Below, in pieces: positions 13,137-14,274 of a DNA stretch of 14,274 bases (within the stretch, counting starts at the first letter, position 1; every line of letters starts with the position of its first letter). The stretch spans positions 15,167-29,440 of the forward strand of contig DOIX01000017.1 of assembly GCA_003511885.1 (NCBI GenBank), read 5' to 3'. A program made the position numbers and the translations under genes. The notes beneath the pieces were generated by a model. That model was not told where the DNA came from. It did not search any database and saw nothing but the letters and a program-made list of their open reading frames with translations. Source of the DNA: Cyanobacteria bacterium UBA11153 (lineage in GTDB: Bacteria > Cyanobacteriota > Cyanobacteriia > Cyanobacteriales > Coleofasciculaceae).

Positions 13137-13376
13137 TACTCTAATAATTACTTGATATGGATAGTCAAAACACTGTTTCAAGCAGGGTAGTCATTCCCAA
13201 ATATAACTCGAAAACCTGATGGTTGGATCACTAGGGAATATCTACCCAAGCAGTTATGGAGAATAGGGGAATATTTCAAGATTAGGGGCTATCTCCAGAT
13301 AAAGAAGATAATCTAAAGAGGTGCAGTTTCTTAAGATGTAGTGTTAGGATAGCGCTAGTTATCAACCTTTAAGTTC
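13137..13376. other. Intergenic region upstream of the secreted-protein gene; no clear signals
   Basis: No ORF or strong hairpin was found. TAGGAT (13345-13350) could serve as a -10 element for the gene at 13377, but no good -35 precedes it. There is no fetB terminator that I can recognise. Confidence 0.3.
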
Positions 13377-13922
13377 ATGAATAATCATTTTCTTCCCCAT
13401 CGCCCCTCTAGCCCTTTACCTTCTCGCTTGCTAGGATCGGGTTTGTGTTTGGCTTTGTTGGGTATCCTGGGGGTAAGTATCCAGTCGGATTTATTCGTAT
13501 CACCTGCTGTCGCACAAGCTCAAATCCCATTAACCAAAGAAGTCTCCACTCAGAATTTAATCGGGAAATGGGAAAGTGAATTGTCTCCCAATCAGAAAAT
13601 TACCTGGATTTTTACGCCAGAAGGTAAACTCTTCATGCTACTGCCACTACCTCAAGATCAACTACAGGTAGCTTTAGAATGGCGTTATCAGACTGATGAC
13701 AGGAATCAGCCGATGGGTTTAAATATCGATTTAAAAAAAGGGCAAACCGTCATGACGATTTTTGAATTCGTCAATGACAAGCAAATGCGGATCCAAATCG
13801 AAGGAACGAATCCCGGTGACACAAGACCTACTTCTTTTAATAATCCTACTGTATTCAAAAAAGTTTCAGCCGATGCCACATTACCACCCGATACACAAAT
13901 TGATGAATTTGATGGTAAATAG
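13377..13922 (+). CDS. Secreted small hypothetical protein with Sec signal peptide
   Basis: This 181-aa protein has a basic, Pro/Ser-rich N-terminus (MNNHFLPHRPSSPLPSRL), a hydrophobic core LLGSGLCLALLGILGVSI (about 18-35) and an AVAQA-QIPL cleavage site after about Ala48, all typical of cyanobacterial Sec export. The mature part has a lipocalin-like beta rhythm: NLIGKWESELSPNQKITWIF, GKLFMLLPLP, VALEWRYQTDDRN, PMGLNIDLKKGQTVMTIFEF and MRIQIEGTNPGDTRPTSF, ending in an acidic tail (PPDTQIDEFDGK). The GKWES...ITWIFTPEGKL pattern is seen in cyanobacterial extracytoplasmic proteins of unknown function. No catalytic residues are apparent, and no operon partner lies within the window. Confidence 0.78.
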   Translation: MNNHFLPHRPSSPLPSRLLGSGLCLALLGILGVSIQSDLFVSPAVAQAQIPLTKEVSTQNLIGKWESELSPNQKITWIFTPEGKLFMLLPLPQDQLQVALEWRYQTDDRNQPMGLNIDLKKGQTVMTIFEFVNDKQMRIQIEGTNPGDTRPTSFNNPTVFKKVSADATLPPDTQIDEFDGK

Positions 13923-14274
13923 CCATAGTTGAACTTTCCTGGCTTTGCTAAACCAAGATTCCTTCCTGATGTTGCTACGCAGTCTCTTATACGTGCTGCG
14001 CAGCGCGATCGATTTTTTGATGGTAGGATGGAAAATTTCCAAAAGGTCATTAGCCCTCCTTTGGATTATTCTAGCACGATCGCTGAAACGACGCAAATCC
14101 GTCAATTATTGAGAATTAATCTTAATAAATTCAATGAAGTTAAGCCACTTTCAGCCTGCGGAAATTTGTTAACTTATGTTAATTACTTTTTTTTGAGCGA
14201 GAGGGGTTGGAGGTGAGGGCAAAACTCTTCTTTCTCTTCCTGCGTGTCTTTGTAAGCTGCTACGCATTTAATTT
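13923..14274. other. Repeat-rich 3' flank without a convincing gene
   Basis: The region holds GCTACGCAG/GCTGCGCAGC words (13974-14004), the second copy of the 56-bp repeat, and words common in cyanobacterial spacers (TCTTCCTGCGTGTCTTTG near 14237; GCTGCTACGCATTTAA near 14256). A plus-strand frame from a TTG at 13929, or an ATG at 14029, is open to 14216, but it has no ribosome binding site and consists largely of repeat-derived sequence. I do not call it a gene. Confidence 0.5.
14041..14096 (-). repeat. 56-bp dispersed repeat, copy B (inverted relative to copy A)
   Basis: The reverse complement matches 438-493 at 52 of 56 positions, ungapped. On the plus strand it encodes KVISPPLDYSSTIAETTQ within a frame open for about 95 codons; on the minus strand it carries the same AAAGGAGGGCTAATGACC motif, with the ATG at 14050-14048. 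Similarity ends sharply at 14041 (the copy A 493 side) and fades beyond 14096. Confidence 0.75.

Noticed and set aside
13929..14216. Plus-strand 95-aa frame at the right end
   Set aside because: It needs a TTG start without ribosome binding site and passes through known repeat-like words and the 56-bp repeat. More likely repeat-derived, though the conserved peptide within it is reported as a finding.

Overview
The window looks like chromosomal DNA of a filamentous cyanobacterium. It holds at least nine copies of the HIP1 octamer GCGATCGC (at 3117, 3760, 5449, 5969, 7622, 10047, 10983, 11468 and 12279). It also has a ycf23/DUF561 gene, which is largely a cyanobacterial and plastid family, and heptanucleotide tandem repeats plus hairpin repeats of the kind that crowd the intergenic DNA of such genomes. 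No rRNA, tRNA, CRISPR array or phage structural gene was seen.

Layout. Positions 1-350 hold the 3' end of an LRAT/NlpC-P60-like gene, possibly broken by an in-frame TGA. Positions 400-655 are repeat-rich, with one copy of a 56-bp dispersed repeat and a 105-bp MITE-like element. A ParD/ParE-type toxin-antitoxin pair (700-1259) runs convergently into leuS (minus strand, best start GTG at 3947). A capsular-type glycosyltransferase gene (4184-5008) converges on a LipM/LplA-like lipoate-pathway gene (5030-5800). A serine/threonine protein kinase (5869-6981) precedes the latter on the minus strand. Then come ycf23 (7281-8030), a remnant of an IS607-type serine recombinase with an IS-end hairpin (8062-8216), and a two-gene unit of a HEAT-repeat protein and an unrecognised 166-aa protein (8432-9592).

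Positions 9593-10165 are a mosaic: a nested MITE-like element, a zinc-ribbon gene fragment and two tiny ORFs. An unrecognised acidic 189-aa protein follows (10166-10735). A 16-bp-arm hairpin then separates it from a convergent DegT-family sugar aminotransferase gene (10997-12127). That gene diverges from a FetB/UPF0014 membrane protein (12360-13136). A secreted small protein (13377-13922) comes next. The end carries the second, inverted copy of the 56-bp repeat (14041-14096).

How the genes relate. Housekeeping genes (leuS, lipoate metabolism, ycf23) are interspersed with cell-surface genes (the glycosyltransferase and the DegT aminotransferase would both fit polysaccharide synthesis) and with accessory material. 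The accessory material is the toxin-antitoxin pair, orphan proteins of the size and style of immunity proteins, and decayed transposon pieces. The most unusual observations are a 5 x 7-bp repeat tolerated inside leuS, the 56-bp repeat bracketing the window in inverted orientation with a conserved potential peptide, the IS607 fossil beside ycf23, and the repeat/gene-fragment mosaic at 9593-10165. I found no convincing complete new system. The best candidate neighbourhood is 8432-10735.
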